Shown: positions 36,319 to 45,504 of the stretch, in pieces
How positions within the stretch are numbered: the stretch's first letter is position 1
Layout: each line of letters starts with the position of its first letter
From: JAAZHD01 sp012510895
GTDB lineage: Bacteria; Bacillota; Clostridia; Caldicoprobacterales; DTU083
DNA length: 64,000 nt
Assembly (NCBI GenBank): GCA_050951465.1
Contig: JBMNJC010000019.1
Coordinates: 1-64,000 of the forward strand
Direction: 5' to 3'
The notes under the pieces: model-generated
Database searches by the model: none
The model's input: the letters and a program-made list of their open reading frames with translations, nothing else
What the model was told of the DNA's origin: nothing
Made by a program: the position numbers and the translations under genes

Positions 36319-37236
36319 CTATATAACTTTACATCCATAATAGCGCAGGACGGATTTTGCAGTGTTTATATCATCTGATGAGGGAATCCAATCTTTTCTT
36401 CCGTTATCTTTATATCCCAACTGCTCATTCTTAGATCCGCCATAGGCATGATAAGGAAGAAGCTCGATGCCTCCGCAGTTATTTAATTTATGATAAGTAT
36501 CTGCAATGGCACGGTAGTTGTCCTCATCCATGTTTATGCCCTTAACCATAATGTAGCGCAATATAATATTTTTTGCTTTCTTATCAGTAAGAATCAAATT
36601 ATCTATTATCTTATCGTTTGTGACACCGGTATATTCTTTGTGTCTTTTTTTGCTGCCGTCTTTGAAATCCCATAAAAAAACATCAACTAAGTCTGCCAGC
36701 TTATCGATATATGATCCGTCAAAATATCCGGATGTCTCAACGGCGGTGGTAATATCGTTTTTCTTTGACTCCTGCAAAAGAGCGATACATTCTTCCGGAT
36801 ATATGAGGGGTTCTCCGCCGGAGAGGGTAATACCCCCGTCATTTCCGTAAAACACCTTGTCTTTCAGCACTATATTCATAATTTCTTTAATTGACATCAT
36901 TTTTCCGACCGGCTCAATGGCATTGAACAAACATACCTTTGCGCACGATAAACAGCCTGTGCAGAGAGACACATCAAAACGATGCCGGTTTTCTTCGTCT
37001 AAAAAATGTGCGCCGCTTTTACAGACAGTGATGCATTTACCGCATCCGGCACAATTCTGGGACATATAAAATATTTGCGGCGCCGGGGACTGGGTTTCGG
37101 GATTATGACACCATTGGCAGCGCAAGGGGCAGCCTTTCAGGAAAACTGTCGTCCGTATTCCCGGTCCGTCCTGTGTGCTGAATCGCTGGATTTGGGTAAC
37201 AGGAAGGATCATGGGTTTTTTTTCGTTCATCTTCAT
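36319..37236 (-). CDS. Glycyl-radical enzyme activating protein (305 aa)
   Basis: Radical SAM activase that installs the glycyl radical on its partner. The CxxxCxxC motif is in KGCPLRCQWCHNPE; two further ferredoxin clusters follow (CAGCGKCITVC and CTGCLSCAKVC), the arrangement of the PflA-like group acting on dehydratase or decarboxylase type enzymes rather than PFL itself. GGITLSGGEP is intact. It starts 3 bp after the partner enzyme, with its binding site inside the partner's last codons. Confidence 0.94.
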   Translation of the reverse strand: MKMNEKKPMILPVTQIQRFSTQDGPGIRTTVFLKGCPLRCQWCHNPETQSPAPQIFYMSQNCAGCGKCITVCKSGAHFLDEENRHRFDVSLCTGCLSCAKVCLFNAIEPVGKMMSIKEIMNIVLKDKVFYGNDGGITLSGGEPLIYPEECIALLQESKKNDITTAVETSGYFDGSYIDKLADLVDVFLWDFKDGSKKRHKEYTGVTNDKIIDNLILTDKKAKNIILRYIMVKGINMDEDNYRAIADTYHKLNNCGGIELLPYHAYGGSKNEQLGYKDNGRKDWIPSSDDINTAKSVLRYYGCKVI

Positions 37237-37239
37237 TTA

Positions 37240-39369
37240 TCATATCCCCTGAGCAGTACGTTCGATTATCATATTCTGCCATTCCCGGCTCAGCGTTACA
37301 AATCGTGCATTCCAGCCTGATACACGCACCGACAGGGTTTTGTAATCCGCAGGATTTTCCTGTGCCCTGCGCAGAACCTCCGCATCAACTACATCCAGCT
37401 GCATGAAAAAACCTCCAAGCTTTATAAAGCCTTTTATCAGGGAGCTTAATGCAGCTATACCGTTTTCACCCTCTACGGTTGAAGGAAAGAGTTTCACATC
37501 CAATGCAGCGCCGTTTACTTGTTTTTTCAGGTCTGCTTTGCAATATGATTTTATAACCGCAGTTGCTCCAGTAATGTCTGTACCCGGTGTCGGAGAAGCA
37601 TTTCCTGAAAGGATTTCGCCTTTTTTACGTCCGAATGGAACAGCAGCACGATACGGAGCCCATTCTATCTGGCGCCCAAATGTACTTACACCGGGCGGGA
37701 ATAAAACAGGGCAGCGTGTATTGAATTCCAGAACTATACCGGCAAAGTCATTTAAGACTCGAACTGTATATTCGTCTGCCTCATCATCGTCATTTCCGTA
37801 ATAAGTATACTTGTTCATCACATACTGGCGAAGTTCTTCATACCCTTCCCAATTGTTCTGTAAAATCATCATAAGCTCGTCAAAAGCAACTTTCTTTTCT
37901 TCAAATACCAGCTTTTTAATGGCATAGAGGCTGTTGCCCGCATCCGGTGCGCCTCCGATGTGGGGGGATATAACCACGTATTTGGGGCCGCAGTCAAGGT
38001 AAGAACGAGCCTTTTCAATGCAGCCTTCCTCAAATATTGATACAACAGAGCATGGAATGCCGGAATTCAGATTCCAGTCAGCAGCCCTGTCATTTCCCTC
38101 AACACGTTTTACGACTTTGCTGTAAATCTGTTCTATTTTTTTCTTCAGGTTTAATTTGAATGCAGCATATAACTCATCAAAACTGTCAAAATGTACAGGC
38201 CCGGATGAGAGGTGCAGGGTGTCTTCCAGCAGAATCTGCAGGCTGTCGAACGGGACATATTTAAAATAAGTTTTTCCCGGAACCTGAACTTCCCAGCAGC
38301 CGTCATTGGCAAATCTTCTGGCTTCGTCAAGAGAATAACCGAAATCCGTTAAAGACTTTATAACCAAAGGTTCATTATATACAGCCACGATACCGCCTCC
38401 GTGGCGCATAACCTTTGCTGCCTTTGAAAGAAGTTCTTCTGAAGTGTTTTCATTAATGCGTATGGAAATAGGGAAATCGCTGATTCCCAGTTCTTCTATG
38501 ATATCGAGAGTTAAAAAGGTTACTTCATTTGTAATATCCTTGCCTTCAGTGTCTATTCCCGAAAGAATAATATTCTGATAATGCTGGGCATCTCCGGACC
38601 CGGTCGGGGGTTTGCTCTGAATCCATTCACATCCTTTGATAAAGAAGCTGGCTAATATTTCTCTGGCTTCCTCAAGTGTCAATATGCCGTTTTCCAAGTC
38701 GTGCTTAAGATAGCCACCCAGAATTTCATCCAGTCTGCCGATGCCCGGCCAATTGCCGCAGAGCCTTGTAAAGGCAAAAGTAAACCATAAACTCTGAACA
38801 GCTTCGTGAAAACTTGTTGCAGGTTCAAAGGGGACTTTAAGCAGCAAGGAGTATATGTCAGGCTTAACATCTTTAAGTGCCGATAGATAGCGCCCATGCC
38901 AAACCCTCAGTGAGTTAACAGCATTCAGCATACTGAAAAGAATTTCTTTTTCATCCGGTGTTTTGGCCTTTTTTAGTCTTTCGGCAATTTCCTTTTCAAT
39001 CGAGTTAATTCCGTGTTTAACTACCTTGTCGAAACCAAGAGTTACATGGCTTACGCTGTGCCATAGTTCCCTGCCGCCGTATGTTGCAGGAACGTGATGC
39101 CAGACGGCACGGCCGAGAGTTGCAGCCCCGCTGACTCTTTCTTCTTTGCAAATCCTAATTGGGGCTTCTTTTGCGATTTTGGCAATGGCAATATCATATT
39201 TTTGGAGTTCAGACATTTCGTTGAAGCCCGGAACATCATCTAACTGTACATCAAGGGTCAGCATAGTCTCATCGCCGTATTTGCCTTGCAGCGATTCCCA
39301 GGCAAACCTTCTGGTCTCTTCACTTAATCTGACAGGTCTTTTTTCGGAATATACGGTATAAAAGTCCAT
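37240..39369 (-). CDS. Glycyl radical enzyme, PFL-like family, substrate unknown (709 aa)
   Basis: Oxygen-sensitive radical enzyme. The C-terminal glycyl motif is RVSGWNARF (Gly685) instead of the usual RVxGYxAxF; the thiyl Cys sits in NDGCWEVQVPG (Cys358, with Glu360), a GCxE loop of the dehydratase/lyase group but with Trp at the second place. Length is shorter than many relatives (about 780-850 aa). It is followed by its activase in a two-gene operon. GGAGGG precedes the ATG by eight bases. C-C, C-O or C-S cleavage cannot be told apart from sequence alone. Confidence 0.93.
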   Translation of the reverse strand: MDFYTVYSEKRPVRLSEETRRFAWESLQGKYGDETMLTLDVQLDDVPGFNEMSELQKYDIAIAKIAKEAPIRICKEERVSGAATLGRAVWHHVPATYGGRELWHSVSHVTLGFDKVVKHGINSIEKEIAERLKKAKTPDEKEILFSMLNAVNSLRVWHGRYLSALKDVKPDIYSLLLKVPFEPATSFHEAVQSLWFTFAFTRLCGNWPGIGRLDEILGGYLKHDLENGILTLEEAREILASFFIKGCEWIQSKPPTGSGDAQHYQNIILSGIDTEGKDITNEVTFLTLDIIEELGISDFPISIRINENTSEELLSKAAKVMRHGGGIVAVYNEPLVIKSLTDFGYSLDEARRFANDGCWEVQVPGKTYFKYVPFDSLQILLEDTLHLSSGPVHFDSFDELYAAFKLNLKKKIEQIYSKVVKRVEGNDRAADWNLNSGIPCSVVSIFEEGCIEKARSYLDCGPKYVVISPHIGGAPDAGNSLYAIKKLVFEEKKVAFDELMMILQNNWEGYEELRQYVMNKYTYYGNDDDEADEYTVRVLNDFAGIVLEFNTRCPVLFPPGVSTFGRQIEWAPYRAAVPFGRKKGEILSGNASPTPGTDITGATAVIKSYCKADLKKQVNGAALDVKLFPSTVEGENGIAALSSLIKGFIKLGGFFMQLDVVDAEVLRRAQENPADYKTLSVRVSGWNARFVTLSREWQNMIIERTAQGI

Positions 39370-39748
39370 TTAACGAACCCTCCAGCAGCGTTTGTTATAT
39401 TATATCATTTAACATTATTGTCTGTCCCTGGTGTTTATCTAAAGCTTAAACATTTTTAATCATTGATCCGGAAAAAAGCATATATGTCGCAGGCTGCAGG
39501 CAATAATTATCATATTTTACCAAATAGAAGACATTTTGCTTAAGTAAATTGTTGCACTTTGTTAAATACCAATAAAAAATTTGGGAAATATTTAGGAAAT
39601 AAAGGAATATTTTTTAAAATAGAGAATATAAATTACAAAGATGAATATGAATGATTGTGCATACGTATAAACCGGCTAAACGGAGAGGAGCAAAATTATC
39701 GAATATTTACAGCTAAAGCTGTATATTTGAGGAGGGTTGGGCAGTATA
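39370..39748. other. Intergenic region between glycyl radical enzyme and a small gene
   Basis: AT-rich divergent spacer. It contains a small palindrome (TACAGC TAAA GCTGTA, 39708-39723) but no ORF, riboswitch or confident promoter that I can support. Confidence 0.4.
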
Positions 39749-39931
39749 ATGTATGAAGATAAACATTATTCATGTGAAGACGCTCTTGTTAATATATGCA
39801 AAGATTTTTTAAATTATCTTAATCAAATGAAAAGAAACGGTTTGATAAGTGAAGCTGAATATGAAGCCCACAGCAGAGTGAAAAGGGATTTTATAAACCT
39901 AATAAATCAATTGCAAAAAAGATCAGTATAG
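39749..39931 (+). CDS. Small hypothetical protein (60 aa)
   Basis: Begins MYEDKHYSCEDALVNICKDF and is helical and charged, ending LINQLQKRSV. No family recognised. Coding support is a GGAGGG twelve bases before ATG 39749 and the amphipathic helical composition; an upstream in-frame TTG touches that binding site. Convergent with the amidohydrolase gene. Confidence 0.5.
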   Translation: MYEDKHYSCEDALVNICKDFLNYLNQMKRNGLISEAEYEAHSRVKRDFINLINQLQKRSV

Positions 39932-39959
39932 GGAAGCTGGGCTTCAATCAAATTTTTTA

Positions 39960-40823
39960 TCAGTCCTTATATCTCAATAATTCTTTAAGCTTGGGGAAAA
40001 CCTTAAGGGCATTGTTAAAGAACACATCATCATGAAATTCCTCGGGAATCAGCGATTTAATGAATTTTACATACGGTGCGACCGGCACCAGAGGCCAATC
40101 GGTTCCAAACAGAAGTTTATCATAGCTTTCAGCATAAACTAAAGCCTGCATGAAATGGTTCTGAAATAAAGGAGTATGTCGGCGTTTATGCACAACCATG
40201 GCATTGCCGGCAATCAAACCGGACATATCTGCATATACATTATGGTTTTTGGAAATCAATTCTGCTGTATCCAATACCCAGGGATCTCCCATATGACAGA
40301 TAATAAAATCAATGTCCGGATATTTGACAGCCACTTCGTCTACCGTTAAAGGGTGGCTGTACTTAAGCTGCGCACGCGGAGAACTGGTATCGCCGCAATG
40401 GATTGCGACCGGCACGCCGTATTTTTTCGCAAGAACATATACCGGTTTATAAAGGGGGTCGGAAACATAAAAGGGGCTGTATCCGGGATAGAGCTTGATA
40501 CCGGCGGCATAGGGCTTGTTTAATTCCTTTTCTATATAATATAACTCAGCCTTTGGATCTTTCGATAACTGGACTGGATTAATCCCTATACAGGCTAATA
40601 AATTATCCAGGGTTCCATCTTCAAGCCTCATTTCCGGAGACTTACCGGCAGGCTGCCTTGATTCCAATCCCATGGTGGTCATAACAATTCCTGCAATCAC
40701 TCCGGCCTCTTGAAATTCACTTCTAAGTCCTCGGGCTGTATAAGAAATTTCTGAAATATCCCTGGCTGTTTTCTTAAAGCCTTCTCTGTCAGCAAAATGA
40801 AGGTGAGCATCTATTATCTTCAT
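39960..40823 (-). CDS. Amidohydrolase-family TIM-barrel hydrolase (287 aa)
   Basis: Amidohydrolase-2 type. Motifs in order: IDAHLHFAD (HxH metal ligands), VAIHCGDTSSP, FIICHMGDPW and LLFGTDWPLVP (catalytic Asp). No membrane segment. ATG 40823 is six bases after AAAGGAG; upstream in-frame starts are poorer. Single gene. Substrates of this family include lactones, decarboxylated aromatic acids and cyclic amides, so function is open. Confidence 0.85.
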   Translation of the reverse strand: MKIIDAHLHFADREGFKKTARDISEISYTARGLRSEFQEAGVIAGIVMTTMGLESRQPAGKSPEMRLEDGTLDNLLACIGINPVQLSKDPKAELYYIEKELNKPYAAGIKLYPGYSPFYVSDPLYKPVYVLAKKYGVPVAIHCGDTSSPRAQLKYSHPLTVDEVAVKYPDIDFIICHMGDPWVLDTAELISKNHNVYADMSGLIAGNAMVVHKRRHTPLFQNHFMQALVYAESYDKLLFGTDWPLVPVAPYVKFIKSLIPEEFHDDVFFNNALKVFPKLKELLRYKD

Positions 40824-41145
40824 GTGTTTCTCCTTTCTGTCCATATTATTATACACTCCGTCTGCTAATTCATGTTATAATAAACTTAATTTAGTAATTA
40901 AATCAATCAGTCAAAAAAATAATATTAGGTTTAATTCAATAAGTTATTTCAATATTGTTAAAAAATCAATGGATAATTAACCTATATAATATTTAAACAA
41001 TAAACCTGTTAACAAAGTTGAAACCTTCATATTACCGTATTTTTATGTGATATTGTTTTTAACTGCGAAAACTGCATAAAGGTTTCAGCCTTGAAATGTA
41101 TTAAAATGCAAGCAGGAGGCAATTAAATAAGAAACAGGAGGAACC
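40824..41145. other. Leader region upstream of fhs with inverted repeat
   Basis: AT-rich divergent spacer. The 9-bp arms TGAAACCTT (41019-41027) and AAGGTTTCA (41079-41087) are perfect inverted copies 51 bp apart, just before the ribosome binding site of fhs. I see no match to known folate riboswitch consensus. Confidence 0.45.
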
Positions 41146-42828
41146 ATGATGGAATATAAAAGCGATATTGAAATTGCTCAGAGTGTTCAGTTAAGGCCGA
41201 TTAAAGATATTGCTGCCGCTCTGGACATACCGGAAGACAGTATTGAGTTGTATGGAAACACCAAATGCAAGGTGAATTTTAATATACTGGACAGATATGA
41301 AGATAAGCCGGACGGCAAGCTGATATTGGTTACCGCTATTAATCCCACACCGGCGGGAGAAGGGAAAACCACTACAACTGTAGGCCTCGGGGATGCTCTT
41401 ACCAGATTGGGGAAAAGGACTGTCATAGCTCTCAGAGAACCTTCACTCGGGCCTGTATTCGGCATTAAAGGAGGTGCGGCAGGCGGCGGTTTTGCCCAGG
41501 TAGTGCCTATGGAAGATATTAATCTGCATTTTACCGGGGATCTTCATGCCATAGGTGCCGCCAACAACTTATTGGCCGCCATGATAGACAATCATATTTA
41601 TCAGGGCAACTCTCTGAATCTGGATGTCCGCAAAATTACCTGGAAAAGATGCATGGATATGAATGACCGTCAGCTCAGGTTTATTATCAACGGCCTTAAT
41701 GGAAAAACAAACGGCGTGCCCAGGGAAGATGGTTTTGATATAACCGTGGCCTCGGAAATAATGGCTATTTTGTGTCTCTCCCGGGATATTGATGATTTAA
41801 AGGAAAAGCTTCGCAGGATAATTGTCGGATATACGAGAGACGATAAGCCGGTAACAGCCGGGCAGCTTAAAGCAGAAGGCGCCATGGCAGCCCTTTTGAA
41901 AGATGCCTTAAAGCCTAATCTGGTTCAGACTCTGGAACACACCCCTGCTTTTGTTCACGGAGGGCCTTTCGCTAATATTGCACACGGCTGCAACAGCCTG
42001 ATGGCAACCAGAATGGCTTTGAAATTAGGAGAATATGTAATTACCGAAGCCGGTTTTGGTGCAGACCTTGGAGCAGAAAAATTCCTTAATATTAAATGCC
42101 GGGTTGGCGGCCTGACTCCGTCAGCAGTGGTGATTGTTGCAACGGTTCGGGCACTCAAGCATCATGGAGGGCAGCCTAAAAAAGCGCTAAGCAAGGAGAA
42201 CCTGGATGCCTTGGAGAAAGGGATGCCCAACCTGCTTAAACATATAGAAAGCATAACAGAAAAATTTGGTCTTCCTACAGTAGTAGCTGTTAACCGATTC
42301 CCAACGGATACGGAAGCAGAGCTGAAGCTTATTGAAGATAAATGCCGTCTGGCAGGTGTTCCTGTGGCAATATCCGATGTATGGGCTAAAGGGGGAGAAG
42401 GCGGCATTCAGTTGGCAGAAGAAGTGATCCGTTTGGCAGATAAAGAAACCAGGAGTTTCCGGTATACATATGAAAGCGAGCTGCCGATAAAGGAAAAGAT
42501 AGAAGCCATTGCTAAAGAAATTTATGGGGCAGACGGGGTGGACTTCAGCGCTGATGCGTTAAAAGAATTATCCAGATTCGAATCATTCGGGCTGGGGAAT
42601 CTGCCTGTTTGCATGGCGAAAACCCAGTATTCCCTGTCAGACGACCCTAAAAAGACGGGGCGTCCTGAAGGTTTCCGGATTACAGTCAGAAGCGTCAGGG
42701 CATCGGCAGGCGCAGGCTTTATTGTGGCGCTTACAGGAGATATTATGACCATGCCGGGTCTGCCCAAGGTACCTGCTGCGGAAAAAATTGATGTGGACAG
42801 AAATGGAGTTATTTCAGGCTTGTTTTAA
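41146..42828 (+). CDS. fhs: Formate-tetrahydrofolate ligase (560 aa)
   Basis: Produces 10-formyl-tetrahydrofolate from formate and ATP, the entry step of one-carbon metabolism and of the methyl branch of acetogenesis. P-loop-like motif PTPAGEGKTTTTVGLGDAL, then GPVFGIKGGAAGGG and FTGDLHAIGAANN are diagnostic. Length is the family norm. ATG 41146, or 41149 one codon later, follows AGGAGG. No folD or metF gene is adjacent. Confidence 0.98.
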   Translation: MMEYKSDIEIAQSVQLRPIKDIAAALDIPEDSIELYGNTKCKVNFNILDRYEDKPDGKLILVTAINPTPAGEGKTTTTVGLGDALTRLGKRTVIALREPSLGPVFGIKGGAAGGGFAQVVPMEDINLHFTGDLHAIGAANNLLAAMIDNHIYQGNSLNLDVRKITWKRCMDMNDRQLRFIINGLNGKTNGVPREDGFDITVASEIMAILCLSRDIDDLKEKLRRIIVGYTRDDKPVTAGQLKAEGAMAALLKDALKPNLVQTLEHTPAFVHGGPFANIAHGCNSLMATRMALKLGEYVITEAGFGADLGAEKFLNIKCRVGGLTPSAVVIVATVRALKHHGGQPKKALSKENLDALEKGMPNLLKHIESITEKFGLPTVVAVNRFPTDTEAELKLIEDKCRLAGVPVAISDVWAKGGEGGIQLAEEVIRLADKETRSFRYTYESELPIKEKIEAIAKEIYGADGVDFSADALKELSRFESFGLGNLPVCMAKTQYSLSDDPKKTGRPEGFRITVRSVRASAGAGFIVALTGDIMTMPGLPKVPAAEKIDVDRNGVISGLF

Positions 42829-42945
42829 GCGTTCTTTAGCTTTTACCTTTTCAGCTGCCGCTTGAAGGAATCTGATAAATAATAAAGTTCAATAAATGAT
42901 TAATGAGTTAAAGTACCCAAGATTATGACAGGGAGGAAAATACGG

Positions 42946-43935
42946 ATGCAGAAAATCAGAATAGGCATTTTGGGATATGGAAATTTAGGCCGGGGCGTGG
43001 AGCTGGCCCTTAATAACTGCCCGGACATGAAACTTGTCGGAATCTTTACACGCAGGTCTCCGGCAACTGTGAAGACTGCGCTTAAAACAACAAGAGTCAT
43101 GCATATAGATGAGGCAGAGAATATGAAAGATGAAATAGATGTTATGATACTCTGCGGCGGGTCAGCCAAGGATCTGCCGATTCAGGGGCCCCGGTTTGCA
43201 AAATTGTTTAATACTGTAGACAGCTTTGATACCCATGCAAAAGTCCCGGAATATTTTGAGAAGGTGGATAAGGCAGCAAAATCAGCCGGCAAAATCAGCA
43301 TCATATCAACAGGCTGGGACCCTGGCTTATTTTCCATTAACCGATTAATGTCCGAGGCTGTTCTTCCCCGGGGCAAAACTTATACATTTTGGGGCAAGGG
43401 GGTCAGCCAGGGGCATTCGGATGCCATTCGCCGCATTGATGGTGTAAAGGATGCAAAACAATACACCGTTCCCATAGAAGAAGCGGTTAACAAGGTAAGA
43501 AGCGGACAAAATCCGGACCTGTCTACCAGAGATAAACACCTGAGAGACTGCTATGTGGTTTTGGAAGAGGGAGCTGATCCCGTCCGGGTTGAGCATGAAA
43601 TTAAAACCATGCCCGACTATTTTGCCGATTACGAGACCCATGTAACTTTTATTACAGAAGAAGAATTAAGAAAAAATCATTCCGCCATGCCCCACGGGGG
43701 TTTTGTAATCCGAAGCGGAAAGACCGGTGCAGATAATGAAAACACCAGTATCATAGAATATCAGTTAAAGCTGGACAGTAACCCGGAATTTACAGCAAGT
43801 GTGCTGGCTGCCTATGCCAGAGCAGCTTACAGGCTGCACAGCGAAGGTCAGTCAGGGGCAAGGACTGTGCTGGACATTCCGCCGGCTTACCTGTCTCCAA
43901 AGTCCGGTGCAGAGTTAAGAAAGGAACTTCTGTGA
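42946..43935 (+). CDS. ddh: Meso-diaminopimelate dehydrogenase (329 aa)
   Basis: One-step NADPH-dependent reductive amination of tetrahydrodipicolinate to meso-DAP for lysine and peptidoglycan. N-terminal Rossmann motif GILGYGNLGRGVE, then CGGSAKDLP, NTVDSFDTHAKVP, STGWDPGLFS, KGVSQGHSDAIRRIDGV and HGGFVIRSG, all diagnostic. Start ATG 42946 (AGGGAGG nine bases before) gives normal length. Implies the dehydrogenase variant of lysine synthesis. Confidence 0.96.
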   Translation: MQKIRIGILGYGNLGRGVELALNNCPDMKLVGIFTRRSPATVKTALKTTRVMHIDEAENMKDEIDVMILCGGSAKDLPIQGPRFAKLFNTVDSFDTHAKVPEYFEKVDKAAKSAGKISIISTGWDPGLFSINRLMSEAVLPRGKTYTFWGKGVSQGHSDAIRRIDGVKDAKQYTVPIEEAVNKVRSGQNPDLSTRDKHLRDCYVVLEEGADPVRVEHEIKTMPDYFADYETHVTFITEEELRKNHSAMPHGGFVIRSGKTGADNENTSIIEYQLKLDSNPEFTASVLAAYARAAYRLHSEGQSGARTVLDIPPAYLSPKSGAELRKELL

Positions 43936-44039
43936 ATTGGCTCCTGCTGTCAATAAGTACGATACAGGAACGGCAAACAGATATTATGAGATAATGGGAT
44001 GGATACAGAGATAAATATAATATACCTAGGAGGATGGAA

Positions 44040-44774
44040 GTGAAGGCAATTATACTGGCAGCGGGCTATGCAACCAGATTATATCCGTTGACTAAGAATA
44101 AGCCGAAAGCGCTGCTTCCGGTCGGCAGCAAGCCGATTTTGGATCATATTATTGAAAATATTCTAAGCATTCCGGTAGTAGATGAAATATTTGTAGTAAC
44201 AAATGAAAGATTCTATCAGCATTTTGCAGACTGGAAAAAAGAAAGCAATTATGAAGTTCCTATAACCGTATATAATGACGGAACTACCAGTAATGAAAAT
44301 CGACTGGGTGCCCTTGGTGATCTTAAGTTTGTTATCGACCGGGCAAATATAGAAGATGACATTATAGTTGCAGCCGGAGACAATTTAATGGACTTTTCCC
44401 TGAAGGACTTGTATGACTTTTATGAGAGGGTCCAAAGCTGCTGCGTTTGTGTTAAAGAAGTAGAAGATCATGAAATCGAGAAAATGGCAATTGTTTTAAT
44501 GGATGAGTCCAACCGGGTTACCGATTTTGAAGAAAAACCTAAAAACCCCAAGTCCAATCTGGGGGCTTTTGCTGTTTATATATACACAAAGGATACATTA
44601 AAACTTTTGGATGAATACTTAAGAACCGGCAATAACCCTGATGCTCCGGGCAATTTTCCCGCGTGGCTTTACAAACGGGTGCCGATTTACGCTTACAGGT
44701 TTAAAGGCAGCTGCTATGATATAGGAACCCATGATGCTTATGCAGAAGTACAGAAGCTGTATAAGGACAGATGA
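44040..44774 (+). CDS. Sugar-phosphate nucleotidyltransferase (244 aa)
   Basis: NTP-transferase family enzyme making an NDP-sugar or cytidylyl/uridylyl polyol. IILAAGYATRLYPLT (signature G-x-x-x-R), KPKALLPVGSKPI and the metal Asp of VAAGDNLMDFS are present, as is the late DFEEKPKNP loop. GTG 44040 is six bases after AGGAGG; the ATG at 44034 directly abuts the binding site. It overlaps tadA by 4 bp. Base specificity is not evident. Confidence 0.82.
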   Translation: MKAIILAAGYATRLYPLTKNKPKALLPVGSKPILDHIIENILSIPVVDEIFVVTNERFYQHFADWKKESNYEVPITVYNDGTTSNENRLGALGDLKFVIDRANIEDDIIVAAGDNLMDFSLKDLYDFYERVQSCCVCVKEVEDHEIEKMAIVLMDESNRVTDFEEKPKNPKSNLGAFAVYIYTKDTLKLLDEYLRTGNNPDAPGNFPAWLYKRVPIYAYRFKGSCYDIGTHDAYAEVQKLYKDR

Positions 44775-45247
44775 TGACTTTTAGCAGGAGAGACGGTGTG
44801 TATTCATATTTTATGAAAGAAGCTCTTGAAGAGGCCAAAAAAGCATATGAATTGGATGAAGTTCCCATTGGCGCTGTTGTTGTTAAAGATGGAAAGATCA
44901 TAGGCCGGGGGCATAATTCAAGGGAAAGGAAGCAGGATCCTACCTTGCATGCTGAGATCATTGCTATCAGACAGGCGGCGGCTGAATTAGGTTCATGGCG
45001 CCTGACGGACTGTGAACTTTATGTAACAATTGAGCCGTGCCCCATGTGTGCCGGGGCCATATTACAGTCAAGAATCCCCAGGGTGATCTATGGTGCCAGG
45101 GACCCCAAAGCGGGCTGTGCCGGCAGCTTATATAATTTGCTGGAGGATTCAAGGTTCAATCACAGGGCGGAAGTGGTAGAAGGAGTTTTGGAAGAGGAAT
45201 GTGCTGAAATAATAAGGGGCTATTTCAGGCAAAAGAGAGGGAAGTAA
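44771..45247 (+). CDS. tadA: tRNA-specific adenosine deaminase TadA (158 aa)
   Basis: Converts A34 to inosine in tRNA-Arg(ACG), whose gene is at 18391. Zinc motifs TLHAEIIAI (HAE) and EPCPMCAGAI (PCxxC) are complete. Overlaps the nucleotidyltransferase gene by 4 bp (ATGA), so they are co-translated; a tRNA-Ser(CGA) gene follows. Confidence 0.95.
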   Translation: MMTFSRRDGVYSYFMKEALEEAKKAYELDEVPIGAVVVKDGKIIGRGHNSRERKQDPTLHAEIIAIRQAAAELGSWRLTDCELYVTIEPCPMCAGAILQSRIPRVIYGARDPKAGCAGSLYNLLEDSRFNHRAEVVEGVLEEECAEIIRGYFRQKRGK

Positions 45248-45255
45248 TTTCCCTG

Positions 45256-45284
45256 TTGAGAGCGGGCTCAATGTATGTTAAAAT
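45256..45284 (+). promoter_or_regulatory. Putative promoter of tRNA-Ser(CGA)
   Basis: TTGAGA (45256-45261), 17-base spacer, TAAAAT (45279-45284), 70 bp before the tRNA; a longer leader than the other tRNA units. Confidence 0.45.
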
Positions 45285-45353
45285 AATTAAGCGCGCCGGC
45301 GTATTTCAGCATATTTGACTGATTCCAAAAGAAAAAAATAAGGGCAAAAATAT

Positions 45354-45444
45354 GGAGAGATGTCCGAGCTGGTTTAAGGTGCAGGTCTCGAAAACCTGTG
45401 TCGGTTCACCCCGACCGTGGGTTCGAATCCCACTCTCTCCGCCA
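45354..45444 (+). tRNA. tRNA-Ser(CGA)
   Basis: Acceptor stem GGAGAGA/TCTCTCC, anticodon loop CTCGAAA (anticodon CGA), class II long variable arm, T loop GGTTCGAATCC and encoded CCA. Almost identical in stems to tRNA-Ser(TGA) at 8407. Confidence 0.96.
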
Positions 45445-45453
45445 TTTTACTCG

Positions 45454-45481
45454 AAAACCCGCTCTTTAAGCGGGTTTTCTT
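45454..45481 (+). terminator. Terminator after tRNA-Ser(CGA)
   Basis: AAAACCCGCT pairs with AGCGGGTTTT around a five-base loop. Confidence 0.85.
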
Positions 45482-45504
45482 GCTTGATACAGCTCATATC
45501 ATCT

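Noticed and set aside
40857..41145. Tetrahydrofolate riboswitch upstream of fhs
   Set aside because: There is an inverted repeat, but no match to the conserved THF aptamer elements.
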